From Trichosporon coremiiforme (taxonomy: Eukaryota > Basidiomycota > Tremellomycetes > Trichosporonales > Trichosporonaceae), in the NCBI GenBank assembly GCA_039545355.1, contig BCJJ01000023.1:249362-313361 (forward strand): a stretch of DNA of 64,000 bases, in the 5' to 3' direction. A program made the position numbers and the translations under genes. Within the stretch, counting starts at the first letter, position 1. Each line of letters opens with the position of its first letter. The notes under the pieces were generated by a model. That model was not told the DNA's origin, did not search any database, and saw only the letters and a program-made list of their open reading frames with translations. This document shows, in pieces, positions 21,310-33,618 of this stretch.

Positions 21310-24300
21310 TTACGGTCCCGCACTGTCGAGCCGCTTCAGCATGTCCACAGCCGTCTCGCCTGACGTGCTCGCGCGCTTCCTGCTGAGAGATAGGCCGGAG
21401 AGGAACCCGCCCTGGCCGGGCGATCCGCTCTTGGCTGTCGAGCTCATGGCGGGGCCGAGCGGCGAGGGACGGAATGGATTTTCAATGTCCATGCTCGGTA
21501 TCGAGGGTCTCTTGCCGATGACCCGTTGCCCGAGAGACTTCGGGAGCGAGTTCTGGTTTGGGCTGTTCTCCGCACTCGTCGTCACTGCCGCCGCCGGGCT
21601 GGCCTTCGCGCCCCCGCTCGGGATCGGCAAGCCGCGCGGGTGTGACGAGGCACTAGACGCCACGGACGAGGGGCGGCGCGCGCCACTCGGCGGAGGCGAG
21701 GACAGCGAGCCTCGCGGGCGGCGCGCGACGGGCGACATAGGAGAGGTCGGCGACAAAGAAGGCGGGGGCGGGCTGCCTGCAAAGTTCACGTTTGACTCTT
21801 CGGGACGGGGGTGGATACCCTTCGCAAACGTCGGCGTGGACGGCTTAGCCGGTGACGCATGAGCTGAGTGCGCTGCAGATCCGATCGCGGCCGCCGACTT
21901 TGTCATCGGCTCCGCGGCCGCGAGCTCGTTCGGCGGACTGTCGTCCGTCGAGTGCGCGCCTGCCGATTGGTCGGAATGCGGTGACGCACGGTCAGACTCC
22001 GAAGCCGCCGGGACAGGCGCCGGCGGCTGGTTCACAGAAATGGTTGGCGTGGGCGTTCGAGAAGAGGGCCGCGAGGATCTCTTCTCCCGACGCTCGCTTC
22101 GCTCTGGCGAGGCGCGGCGCGAGCCCGCTTTCGACCCTTTTGGGGACGCCTTGGGCGTGCCCTTTGGTGAGTCTGTCGGAGGCGGGGGTGACTTCGAGAT
22201 GTCCTTAAGTGAAGCAGCAACGGGCGAGGCAGAGTGGGGAGATGGCGCCTCCGGAGACGACTCTTTGGGTGAAGTAACGGCCGCCTTTGGCGACATGCTC
22301 TTTGGGGAGGTGCGCTCGCGGTCCTTCGAGATGATGTTTGCCGGCTGCTTCGCGCGCACTGCGGTGGGTGCCGTGAGGGCGCGTTCGGGCTGTGGAGGGT
22401 GGCTCGCATGAGCAGCCTGCCCTGCGGGGCCACTAGTGGAGCGCCGCGTACGGATCGCCGTCGGCACCCACTCCTCGACGTGGTGGCTGTAGTAGCGCAG
22501 TCCTTCTGCTAGGCCGAACGGGTTTGTGCTCTGCGAATCTCCATTGACGATCGCCTCGTCCGTGCCCGTAATGCGAGCGAGGTAGTAGTCCTTGCCCTGG
22601 AGCTGCTGGCGGATCTGGTCCGTGACGTGAAGGAAGTGGTGGGGCGCACTGATATTGAAAGCGGCCCAGGCGTTGACGGCCGCGTTGCGGGTGGGAAGGA
22701 ACAGGACCAGGTCGCCTTTGCCAAAGCTCGAGATCGTGATCTTGTTGCGCGACACGTCGCGGTACTGCTTGCACGACTTGGACAGGCGGCGCGCGAGGTT
22801 GATCGTCTTGAGCACCGCATCGGCGAACGACTCGAGCTCGAACGCGGATGCCTTCTCTAACGAGCGCACGAGGAAGGCGCTGTCCTTCAGCTCGTTCGAA
22901 CCGATCGACAGTATCGACGGTGGAGGCGGCGAGTTCGCCCGCTGCGGCAGCGATAAACTGCCGGAAATGGTGGTCGACGCCGAGATCGCGCCCATGAGTC
23001 GGTAGCACGCCTCGTGGTACTTGCCGCAAAGCTGGACAGACTCCTTCAGCAGCTCAGCCTGGTGCGCGTCCTTCTGTGTAAGCTGCGTCGAGCTGTCCTT
23101 CGCGACCGCGAGCTCACTGGCGAGCAGAGCCTCGCGGCGCTGCACGTCACGCAGCTGCGCCTTTGCCAGCTTGAGCTCGGCCTTGAGGCCGTCCTCGCGC
23201 CGGATGGAGGCGTTCTTGACGCTGTTCAGCTTCTCACTAATCTCCTTGCGGGCATCCTCGAGCTCCTTCGTGAGCGTCAGGTTCTGGTGCTCGAGCACGG
23301 CGCGGTCACCATCAGCCTCGGCGATCTGGTCGCGCATCAGACGCTCAGCTTCGGCGCTCTTCTCCTTGATCGCCTTGTCGCGGTCCTTCTGCGCCTGCAC
23401 GAGTTGCGCAGCCGTCGCCTCAAGTTCGACCTTAGCGCCAGCAAGCTCAGACTCGTAGTTCTGGGCCAGAAGCTGAGCCTCGCCGAGGTCCGTCAGAATC
23501 CGTGTCCGTTCGTCCTGCATATCCTTCATCTGAACGATGAGGGTCGTCTCAGCTGATCGGAGGCCGTCAACGTCGAGCAGAGCCTCTTGCAGGCGGACAC
23601 CTAAGTCGGTCGCGCGGTCCTTTTCCTGCACCATGTCCCCTTGCAGAGCTGAGACGAGTTCAGAGTGCTCCTCAAGCTCGCGCATGCGTTCCTCGTAGTC
23701 ACGGGCCTTCTCCTCAAGCTGGTCCATGAGCTCCTGCTTCTGCACAGCTTCGTCGCTAAGGTCATTCCGGAGCCGGGCGACTTCGTCCTTGAGCTCAACC
23801 TGACGAGCGTTCAGAGTCCTGATCTCGCGCTCTTTGCTCTCCTCCAGCTCCTGGATCCGCTCAAGATGTTCTCGCTCAAGCTCCGCGATCCGCGCCTCGT
23901 ACTCGGCGTTCTGGGTGCGCAGCTTTTCGGTCTCGCCTGGGGTCGCTCTCTGTGCGGCATTGATGACGGCGAGGTCGAGGGCCTGGTTCAGGTCCTCGTT
24001 AAGGTGGTCAAGAGTTGGCAGAAGCTCGGCTAGCCGGTTCGAGAGCACTGGAATCGGGTTCTCCGTCGGATCGAGGCTCATAAACTCCGGATCGTCCTGC
24101 AGCTCCTTGATAGAGCTGACTAGCTGCTCTATGTCGCCCTTCCCGAGTCCAACAGAGGTGAGCGCCTCAGCCCCGTTAATCGACATGTTGATGCGGGGTA
24201 GCTGGCTTTCCTCGAGGGCCGGGATCTCCCACGGGAGCTGATTCTCCGTCTTGTGTCGCTGTCGTCGCTTCGCCTCCTCGTCGAGGTACGTGTTCACGGC

Positions 24301-25907
24301 GTGCCCGATTCTGCTCGCCCATTCCACGAGCGAATGTGAAAACTCCTTGCGTCGGACGATCTCGACCACGTTCGCGGCGTATGCGTACGGCAAGTTGTGC
24401 AGACGCTCCAGATGCGGGAATGCGCTCTTCTGTCGCAGGTCGTTGTCGAGGTCTGTCATCGGCCGGCTGAACTTCGTGATTCGAACCTGGTAGTCGGCGA
24501 TGCTCCGCAGGTGCTGGTGCAACTCGAGTGTGAAGTCGTTCTGAGGTCAGCTAACCCCACAGCTCGTTAGCTTACCTTGATCGCCGTCATACTAGCCAGG
24601 TCTTCTCGCATGGCCTGATCCAGTTCTCGCAGATTTTGTCGGAAGCCCACTGCATGTTAGTTTCCGAAGCAGTTCCCATGCCACTCACGAGAATCAGCCT
24701 GCATCAGAGCCTCGACCTGCTGCATGGCAAGCTCTATCCGTCCGAGCGCCTCGGCGAACTCGGTCTCGACACCGTGTATTCGGTGCTCCGCCTGTTGTAG
24801 ATCGGCGTCCGACTGCAGCGCAAGCTCATCCATCTCAGACGCGACATTGTTGTAGCGCGTCACTTGGTCGGCTGACTGTCAGCTTAAACGGAAAGGACCG
24901 CGAAGCTATTACTCACTGTGTGCGTACTGGCATAGATCTCGGACCTGCTCCATCTTCTTGGTGTGGATCCAGTCGAGGAGCGACTTGCGGCTCTTGTCGT
25001 CTGCATCCTTATCTCGGCGGCGGTAGAGGCTCTCGTGCACGGTCACCTTCGGGAGCATGGCCATGTCGACGTCATAGCCCTTGAGGAGCTGGTCGTGTGC
25101 GTCGAGCTCATCGTCGACGCGACCCGTGAATTCTCGGAATGCGTCGACGATCGGGCCGAGGTGGAAGGAGAGGTTGGCGTAGGCGATGCGGAGGGCATGG
25201 GCTTGCGCCTTGAACAAGGACTGGAGGTGGCAGAGGTGGTCGTATGCGGACGCAAAGGGTGACTGGGCTTGCGCCAATTCGATGTTCCCCGACACTGTCC
25301 CGTCAGCACAGGCCGCACAAGCCTCATTCATTCAGCCGAGCGGGGCCAGCGGGAACCGTCATGAGTCGTGCGCACATGCGCCTCCATGCCCCCTTCGGTT
25401 CCCGTCCCCTCGCCCGGCACCTTCACTTACGTAGCAACGGCGGCGGGAGAATGACCTCCTCCCGCAGCTCAGCGGCCCAACGTTCCGGCTCGCTGAAGAA
25501 CGTCTCGCGGTTGAACAGGTACACGATCTCCGTGTGCTGCGCGGGATGTAAGAGGCTGTAGGACGATCGGTGCCGACGACGTACGGATGAGGATGCACCT
25601 CCACCTCTTTCCCAGAGCTCCTCGAGCACCTCCTGCTTGAGCTCGCGTCCGTCCTCGGTGAAGAGGAGGATGTTGCCGCTGACGACGCCAGTGGCGGCCG
25701 ACACGTCGGCGTACACCCCTTCCAGACTGGTGGTCAGCGGGAGATGCTTATGCTTATGTGGGTCACCGGGGTGGCGCTAGCCCGCTCGGTGACTGTTGTT
25801 GGTAACGACGGGTGGCCAATAGTGGGTAGCGACACTCACGAGTCATAGTCGCTCAAGGCGTGCTCGACCTTGACGATGCCGCCGTCCGAGGCGAGATAGA
25901 TGTCCAT
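21310..25907 (-). CDS. ATG11: Autophagy scaffold Atg11
   Basis: Scaffold for selective autophagy that links cargo receptors to the Atg1 kinase complex. Minus-strand exons 25907-25840, 25726-25585, 25536-25431, 25294-24917, 24871-24689, 24649-24576 and 24540-21310 give 1393 aa. The start MDIYLASDGGIVKVE and VVSGNILLFTEDGRELK form the ubiquitin-like N-terminus. The ATG17-like helical region includes EIVYLFNRETFF and the SAYDHLCHLQSLFKAQ stretch. Long coiled coils cover about 450-850. The conserved C-terminal domain (about 915-1015) contains KGDLVLFLPTRNAAVNAWA and HHVEEWVPTAIRTRR. A disordered Ser/Pro-rich tail of about 380 residues follows. The 48-nt intron 25537-25584 is a multiple of three and is inferred from splice signals. 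Confidence 0.93.
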
Positions 25908-28900
25908 CTCTGCCGGGCGGTGTGGGGTGGGGGGAGTTGATCAAGAAATGGTGGGGTGTGTTGTGGTATAAGAGAGGGAGGGTGAGCGGTCGCAATGATG
26001 CCGCGATATGTGGGTGCGCGTGGGTGACTATGGTGTGAGATGAGCCCGAGTCCACTAGCACAAGCGGGTAACCCAGTGTGACGCATACGACCGCGTAGGT
26101 GCGGGGTCTCCAACCATCGAGAGTCCACCCAAGCACACGCGTCCTATCACGTGACATTCGACTGACCATCCGACCCGCAGCGCAACACCCTGCCCCCCGA
26201 TTAGTGTCTTCCTTCTTGCTCCTGATTCCTGATAACGCAACTCAGGTTCGACCTCATCGGCATTGAATTGCCCCTCGGCAGGCCATGCAACTCGCAACAC
26301 AGGTGTTTATCGCAGTTACCCGCATAGCTATGCATCTGCGGAGTGCAATATCGATAGGTGGCGTGTACGTCGTCGGTAAAGACCGGCCGCTCGGCTCCGG
26401 GGTCGCTGGGCCAATTGAGATGGCAAGTGTAACACGAGCAGCTCAAACGGCAAATCCTGATGTCGCTTTCGTGTTCATACATGCGTTGGGGCAGTCACAA
26501 TGCGATCTCCTTCCTTATTGCTTGTGACGAACACGTTGACTCATCGTCCACATGCGAAGCTTCAAATTGTTGGCGATTGAGCTTCTGCTGATGGTTCACC
26601 GCGTTGCCTACCGCAGTGGTCTGGTCATGAACAAGGAGTGGCTCGAGAATGACATTGGCTTAAGCAGAAGAGGTTGGCATTGACTTCAAGAGGGGCAGGC
26701 AATCTTGTCTGACATCTGAAGTCCGAGCGTAGACGCACGTGTGGCTACGCAGAGATTAGGCAGTACTGCTCGATGAAATCTCAGCCTGAAGACGACTAAG
26801 ACGTAAGGACAAAGATAGCCTAGCTGCTCTGGCTGGTGCCGAGTTATAGCGTCGGCGAACTTCGGCCCCGCAGAGGTCCTGCGACGCCACGTACGCCAGC
26901 TCAGCTAACTCACATGCCAAAGCACTATGAGGGCGAGGCGGTGATGCTCTTTTATATGGGAACTTTGAGACAGACTAAGGATACGACAGCTTACGGCGCC
27001 TCTTCAATGCTTGGAGCTGAGGTCTGAAGTCACTACTGCCACGACGTGCTTCTATGGCACACAGTGCCACGTCAGCCGAAGCCCGGAAAGTGAGCGGTCG
27101 TCCGATATCACTCGAGAGCCAATTGAAGACCCAGTTAGTTGCGCTCTGCTTCTTCGCTTATGTTGTAAACAGGTTCTGGGGTATGTACAGTAGCTAAGGC
27201 AAATCTGGTGGCGCATGCCCCCGCCGCTGGTCGGATCCGACCCGAGTCGTCTGGGTCAGATATAGATGATGAAGTATACCGCGATCATAGATGACTTGAT
27301 GCTAACGAGATCTGCAAATTGACAACGGAAGGTAAACAGAGAGCTGAGGTCGACTGCCCGGATCGTGGACGAAGCTCTGCCAGTCTGGTAGTCCGGACAG
27401 CTTACAGCCTCGCCAGATGTTCCAACAGGTGAAGTCGCTGAGAGCCGTGATACGCTATCTGCAGAGCATGGGGTTGCTGGGTGAACTCAGACAAGCGCGG
27501 AGCCCGAATCATGGGAAGGGTCGGCACGATACGACTGGCACGCAGCCAGTTAGCCGGGCTCAGCAGGGTGAACGATCGAGGGATTTATCTGAATTTCCCG
27601 AATTGTCTCACCCTCCGAAGTACACCGCTCCTCACCGCATATGCTACCTGGCCATGCATTATCTTGAGTTAACGCAGGATAAAGCATGAGTGCCGTCAGC
27701 GGGAGAGGACGGCGGGTTTGAGAAGGCATTGTGGTGGTGAGTGTTGGTGGCACTTGGCAATGCCAGGTGACACTTCGCTCTCACGAGCCGTTCTGATGTC
27801 AAAACAGGACTCAGCGTCATGAGCATGAGGTTGATTTGTTACTGAAGGGAGTGAGCGACAGCGGGAGTGGGGCGGTGCTGCGGCAGTGACTCAGACCGCA
27901 GCGCCACACGGCCAAAGGGGGCACAGCAACGGGGACGGCGGAGCCATTAGCCTTGTGAAAGCAAGGGCGGCGATGCCGTCGGCCTGCAGTCCACGGACTG
28001 CAGCGGGCACTGCCACATCCTACACCGACTTCGTTAAGGAATGACAATGTTGGTGGAACGAGTGCGATGGAAGGGGTAGAGATAAAGGGAAGGGAGGCCG
28101 ATACGCCTTCCGTACGCACCCTGTATCGGGCTCAGATACGCGGAAACAGATGGAGAGAAGCAGCGCCGCAGCGAAGGCGGGGGCAGAATGGTCTGGCGGC
28201 GATGACAGAGGCTGGCACGACTGCAGCGGCCGGCACGGACACAAAGTGGGGAAGGAAGTGCCACAGTAAGGACAGAGATTGGGCAATAGTCCCAAGGCTT
28301 GCCGCCCCCTTTCCCCTTGGTGTCCATTAGAATAGGGGTGGGTAAGACGTGGAGATCAGGACTTGATGTGGGCTGAGTGGGTCGTTGAACATCAATGTGA
28401 AATGTGTCCCACGCCGCACATCCAAGGAGGGAGACTATTCTTGTCGAAGTTGTCGAAGTGAATCGTGATGACAGTGCCGAAGTTGCAAGCCGTAGGGGTC
28501 ATGTGTGGCAGTAGCCTCATAGCAAGAGCATTCCTGTGTGGTCTCGGAGACGTGGGGGTGTTTGCAGCCTTTCTTGTCCTTCGTTACAGGTATCCCTTGC
28601 CATCGAGCAGGCTTGCCTGTAACATATGTAGTATCTTTTCAGTGGCAGTTAGTAACCAGGGTGGAGATGGGGCAGACTAAACGTCAGCGATATGTTGGAC
28701 AGAACTTTGTAGGCCGTATCAAGTGGCGGAGAGATTTGATGCGGCACGGCAGCTGCATGGGTGCTCAAATCGCCACATCAACCGCGGATCATCAGCTGCA
28801 GACTACTTCAGCATTACCCATCGTACATTGACATCAGCCAAGAGTTTCAAGTTTGAAACTCATTGAACGTCCTTCCTGGTGTATTGTACAGTGGCAAGAA

Positions 28901-31367
28901 CCATAGCTGAGCCTGAGCTTGCTTAGTTGCGTAAGAAATATCTTTCGGGAGCCAACACGCTTCCGGAGTTGAGGGATAAATGCGCAGGATGCATGCTGCT
29001 CCGACAGACCTGGGTCTGGGATGTCCGCCTCTCCGGCGAAGCAACTCGGGTGCGGTGTATAACGTTAACCGCTGGAGATGTCAGGCGAGAGTGAACATGA
29101 CACTCGGTATGTACTGTGAGGCACGGTCAACTTTCGGACGAGAGTGGAGGCTAAGTGTACGTTAGTGACCACGCGCCGAGCCCCTGCCCAGTCTGAGAGG
29201 CACATGGTCAGTTGCGGGGAGTAAGTAGCTGGTCATGTCCGGCCGACAGTGAGGATGACGCGAAGGTCCAGACCTGTGATGAGTGGAGCGGTCACGGAAT
29301 GCCAGCAATGGCTTCGGCGCCATCAGGGAGAGCTTGGGGCCGCATTTCGTTGCTGCGAGCAGGCGTCGCCGATATATCCAACATATGGGATGGCGAAGTA
29401 GGAGGGGCCAAAATCTGATGGAGCGAAAGGTGAGCCAGAGACGAGAATAGATTGCAATCAGGGCTGACGAGGCGAAAGAGCGAGTTGATGAGGGGGAAGA
29501 CAGAAGTTCCCTGCAGTGGTCCGATTTGAATATAGCAATGACAGAGTCTGCAGCACTGTGCAGGGGCTTAAAATGGCCAGTCAACGCGTAATGAACAGAG
29601 GGGCAGGCTCATGTCATGCCCCAGTTGAGAAATCAAGGTGCCAGTCAGCGTCGCCCAAGATCATCCCAGCTGAAAGGCGGTAGCGACGATAGCAATAAAG
29701 CTTGACGCCCATCAACACCATGGGCCATGAGTGGAAACGACTTGATGTCCGAAAACCTTCGTTGACGATGTCGCGGAGTCTTCACTCTTGGGTGGCGGTC
29801 TTCGGAGTACGATCAAGGAGCCGAGAGAAGGGGCCAACCTCCTGTTGCCCGATGTGCAGTGTCGCACTGGAAGTGAGGTCGGTCCTTGATTGGGCCTCAC
29901 CTGTATTTGCGTTCAACGTAAGCTGAGGAAGGGAGCCTTAGTTCGAAGGGCAGAACCGCTTCCCGAACTGCCTCAAGATCTGGAATTGGAGCGGCGCCCT
30001 GTTAGTTTGCAGGAAAAGCCGCGATGCTGAGGGTGTCGGATAAATGTGAGTTCCGGAGTAGAAGAGGGTCGGCGATGCAACTTGGTTGGACAAGGAGTAA
30101 TGAGGAAGGACGTCGCGTCGGTCGTGGTGCGGACGTGGTAGGCGATGCAGGGTGGTGGACCTCTGGTGGAGCTCGGGTCCCCCCTGGCCAGGCATCCATA
30201 CCGTGTTGTCATCCTCTCTGCAGCCGCACCTGCTCCGCTTTAGTACACAAATGCAACTGGTGCAGTCGTGCAAAGCGATAACATATTTTCAGATCGTGCA
30301 GTATCTCAGCGTGCCGGACACATGTCGGCACATGTTGTCGAGGTGTCGAGGTAAGCTTCATGCTGGTCTTTCAGGATCGTCACGCGGCTGGCACATGTGG
30401 CACACCGCGGAGCCAAAGCCAACGCAGGTCTCGGATCAACAGCTTCGGAGTACGCGCCACACATTCGCACTACACCCAAGCCCACGCCCAAGACGGCGAA
30501 GGCACAATGAAGCAGAGACGCTGACATTGCCCTCCGCAAGCTCAGCGCGCAATGTCGGCGGAACCGCTGAACACGGCTGAACGCGGCCAGCTGCAGCCCT
30601 TTGCTAGCTCAGCTCAGGCTCAGGCTCTGAATCAGGTTCAGGTGTGAAGCATCCTTTGGTCGTACAGTCATCTGGCCCAGGCGCGAGACAGGGGGGCGAG
30701 AGCAGTTTGGCGGAACTATGACCGCCAAGCTGCAAGATGATGTAAGTGTAAGAGGATGAGGTACAGGGGAGACAAAGGCACTGCCGGCAGGAGAGCCGAG
30801 GACGCGAGCGTGTGGCGGATGTTTGGGATGACCGGATCGCGCTTCAGCGCCTGCTGGTTGGCCGAGTGGGATGGGGAAGTGCCAGCTCAAGGTGTCCGCG
30901 GTATGTGGGGGCGGCCGTCCTCCGTTTGGGTGTCGTGTCAGACTCAGAGCCGTCGTCATCAAACTCTACCGCCCGAAATAGGCACTACCGTAGCAGTCAG
31001 TATAAACTGGCTCTGCGCACAACGGCACTCGGTGCATGCACTAAGAACGGCGCGTATCAGCCTCATCATCCGACCTGCTCGCCCTGCATAATACGGATCA
31101 CTGCTGCGCACGACATGGGGCTGACTGACCTGGCCCACCGGGATGACCCTCGGACGCGTACCCGCCACCCAATTCCAATTCATCGTTACGGTCGCGCGCC
31201 GCCGCTGCTCCCCCCTTCGCCACCGCACCGGGCGTTTATAACGGGTCGGCCCCAGCCCACCGCCTGCTCCGCCCACAACTTCACTGCTTTGCCTTGTTGG
31301 CACTGCAACCCACCCATCTCCGATCGACACCATTATCGCTACCGCCTCGCACGCAACCTGGGATCCG
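25908..31367. other. 5.4-kb region with no supportable gene
   Basis: No protein-like open frame, tRNA or recognised transposon remains on either strand. Base composition is visibly less GC-rich than in coding parts. The left edge should hold the ATG11 promoter (a TATA-like TATAAG lies near 25968). The right edge should hold the F-box gene promoter (TTTATAAC near 31234). Small features are a perfect 14-bp palindrome at 27229-27242 and a duplicated 9-mer TTGTCGAAG at 28441-28458. A non-coding RNA, a very diverged gene, a small centromere or a decayed element cannot be excluded. Confidence 0.6.
27229..27242. repeat. 14-bp perfect palindrome containing CGG-AT-CCG
   Basis: GGTCGGATCCGACC equals its own reverse complement. 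The CGG and CCG half-sites facing each other resemble targets of Zn2Cys6 factors. It could also be chance. Confidence 0.5.
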
Positions 31368-33169
31368 ATGGGCGGGTCCCGACACACCCACCGCCGCGGC
31401 TGCCACGGCTTCACGCTCGACTACCGCTCCAAGCCGAAACCGCCGTACGAGCTGGACGTGGAGGAGGACTACTGTGCCCTAAAACCCGAACCAGAAACCG
31501 AACCCGCTGAATACTTTGCCTCGGCATCCCCTTTCAGGTATGTCGATTCTTTCTGAACGCGATCAGGCATGTTGGAACAAAGGATTTTCGGAATGCCGAA
31601 CACCCATGCATCAGCAGCGCCGTGACAACCTCGGTAGTCGTTGATCAGTACACGCCGTCGGTCCTGGCTTTTGGTGCCAAAAGCCCCGAGTGTGGCTGGT
31701 GGCGACTCGGGTCGGCATCTGACACGGTTCCGAGTCGCACTTGGTTCATGAGATCGACGATTCACACCCTCCGCATGGACATGTTCGCCAAGCATAAGCT
31801 GATTCACAGCACACTGCCCGCCGACATATGGCGAGAGATCCTGTACCAACTCTCGGCGGACTCAGGCTACGGCGCCCTCTCGAACGTGGCCGCAACATGC
31901 CGAGTATTAGACGAACTCGCCGCCCCGATTCTCTATCACCGTTTCCCCGTGACCGAAGGCACACTCCTATCGCTCGCCTTGCACTTCCCGATAGGCACCG
32001 AAGCCGCCCGTCTCAAGCTCCTAGAGCAAGTGTGCGAGTACCAGCACGAAGCGCTCGAGCTGGTCCATGTATCACGGAAAGTAGCGTCACGGCGGCGTCG
32101 GCGACTCCGCTTAGTCAAGCGGCTCGAACTGGCGCAACGGACATCGTGGCTCGGTCCAGCCTTAGAGGCGTTCTTCACCTCCTGCAGTAGCCTGGTATTC
32201 CCAAACGTGCGCGCCGCCACTGTACGGGCTCTGGGGACTTGGCCAAACTTCTGTTTCTGCTGCTACTCACCCTTGCGTCTGGCGTACTCTATGATTCTGG
32301 GGAGGTTGGCACATCCACAAGAGGTGTGTTACAACTTCCCAGCTGTCGAGGAACCTCCAGAGGACGTGAGCCGCTGGGTCGCGCGGCCAAAGGAGGCGCA
32401 TATCCAGCCCCTGATGCCGATTGACCTCGTGTTCGACCCTGCATGGCTCGGACCAAAAGTACGCAAGGTGACATATCACGACCATTCGGCTGAGGATGGG
32501 CTGGTAGCGCTCCAGAATGTGCACCATGTCGTTCACATTCCCATCGCGCCTGGGCCGAATCCGAACCGAAGAAGGTTCTGCCGGCGCGCATTCATCCAAG
32601 CGGCTATCCGGGATAAGAGCGTCAGGTATGGCGAGGACACGACGTTCGAGTTCGTGCTCGACTCGCTCGATGATGACGAGTGGGAAGACGTCGACCCTGC
32701 CCCGGGCTCAGAGTGGGACGAAAAATCAGGCCAGGGGAAGGAGTACGCCCCCGTCTCGCATTCTCTCAACCACTACTCGGGCGGGGCCCACCACGCCCAC
32801 ATGCATAACGGGTACGGCTCCTCTGCGACACGGGCCATGGAGTACTTCTACTGGAGCGATGTGCGGGAGCGACCCGCAGCGGATCTGGGCGAGGAGAAGG
32901 CAGCCACGTTCGAGATTGATCGATGTCCTACGCCCAGCAGCTGGGATCGCATCAGGGGCGACGCGGAGTGTATCCGCTGGTCTATGGCCCGGGATCACGA
33001 GCCGTGCACGGCTTGTGGGATGCCGCTCGTTAGCGAAGGTATGGCCACGCAGCCGGGGTCGGCGTCGCCGCTGCTGCGACCACGGCCCGGAAAGGCGTCC
33101 TCAACTGAGACCTACCGCTGCGCCCTCAGTCGGCAAGAGGTGTCCCCATCTGACTCGGGGTACATCTAG
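31368..33169 (+). CDS. F-box-like protein
   Basis: The core is clear from 31748 on: LPADIWREILYQLSADSGY, then LSNVAATCRVLDELAAPILY is a typical F-box, which recruits substrates to SCF ubiquitin ligases. About 400 residues follow without a recognised repeat; there is a Cys/Trp-rich part (NFCFCCYSPLRLAY), a His-rich patch and a late CxxC (EPCTACGMPL). Such F-box-like proteins are abundant in tremellomycetes. My preferred model has exon 1 at 31368-31537 (MGGSRHTHRRGCHGF...) spliced to 31735, giving 534 aa; the intron has a CTGAC branch site close to its acceptor. A 29-nt intron (31538-31566) would also keep frame. Alternatively the protein starts at 31748 or 31775 in one exon. The F-box is secure, the 5' end is not. 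Confidence 0.75.
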
Positions 33170-33618
33170 CATAATTTGCATTGATACAGTAAGACTGTTT
33201 GGCATCAGTTCATCACTCGGCAATCATGACCGCACCTACACCTATAATACATACACTTATGCATGCACAGCTCCTTGATCTTACCGCAGAGGCCCCAGGA
33301 ACATCGCCTGCCTGTTTCACACGCACTGGGAGCATTAATGAGCGGCGAAACCCAAGGTCAGTGCCACACCTCGTTTAAGCTAGCGGTCAGATGATCATAC
33401 CTGACGACAGCCTTGGCAACCAAAGACCTATCACATCAGTCCGAGGTGCCTTGATGCATACATATGCGAGGCGTGCAGGCGATACAAGCCGGGGTGCAGG
33501 AGTACGAAGCCGGGAGCGTGCCCCAATGCAGTGCGATAAAGGTATATGCATGCAGCAATGGAAATGTATAGCATAATCTTACATTCTACGGGGAGAGGAG
33601 CTGTCGGGCTAGAGTGAC
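33170..33618. other. Convergent spacer between the F-box gene and MTR4
   Basis: About 450 bp between two stop codons, presumably 3' untranslated sequence of both genes. I see nothing else. Confidence 0.5.

Noticed and set aside
24478..24495. TTCGAACC B-box-like word, possible tRNA on the minus strand
   Set aside because: No cloverleaf forms around it and it lies within ATG11 coding sequence.
26201..30962. Several 60-140-codon frames in the gene-free region
   Set aside because: They have no motifs, no splice signals that link them, and compositions expected of random sequence.
25908..31367. Mobile element or retrotransposon remnant
   Set aside because: I found no reverse transcriptase, integrase or transposase motif, no terminal repeats and no target duplication by eye. 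A repeat-library search could still find decayed remains.
30812..31510. 232-codon frame upstream of the F-box gene
   Set aside because: Low-complexity Arg/His/Pro sequence that runs over the likely promoter and leader; no homology-like pattern.
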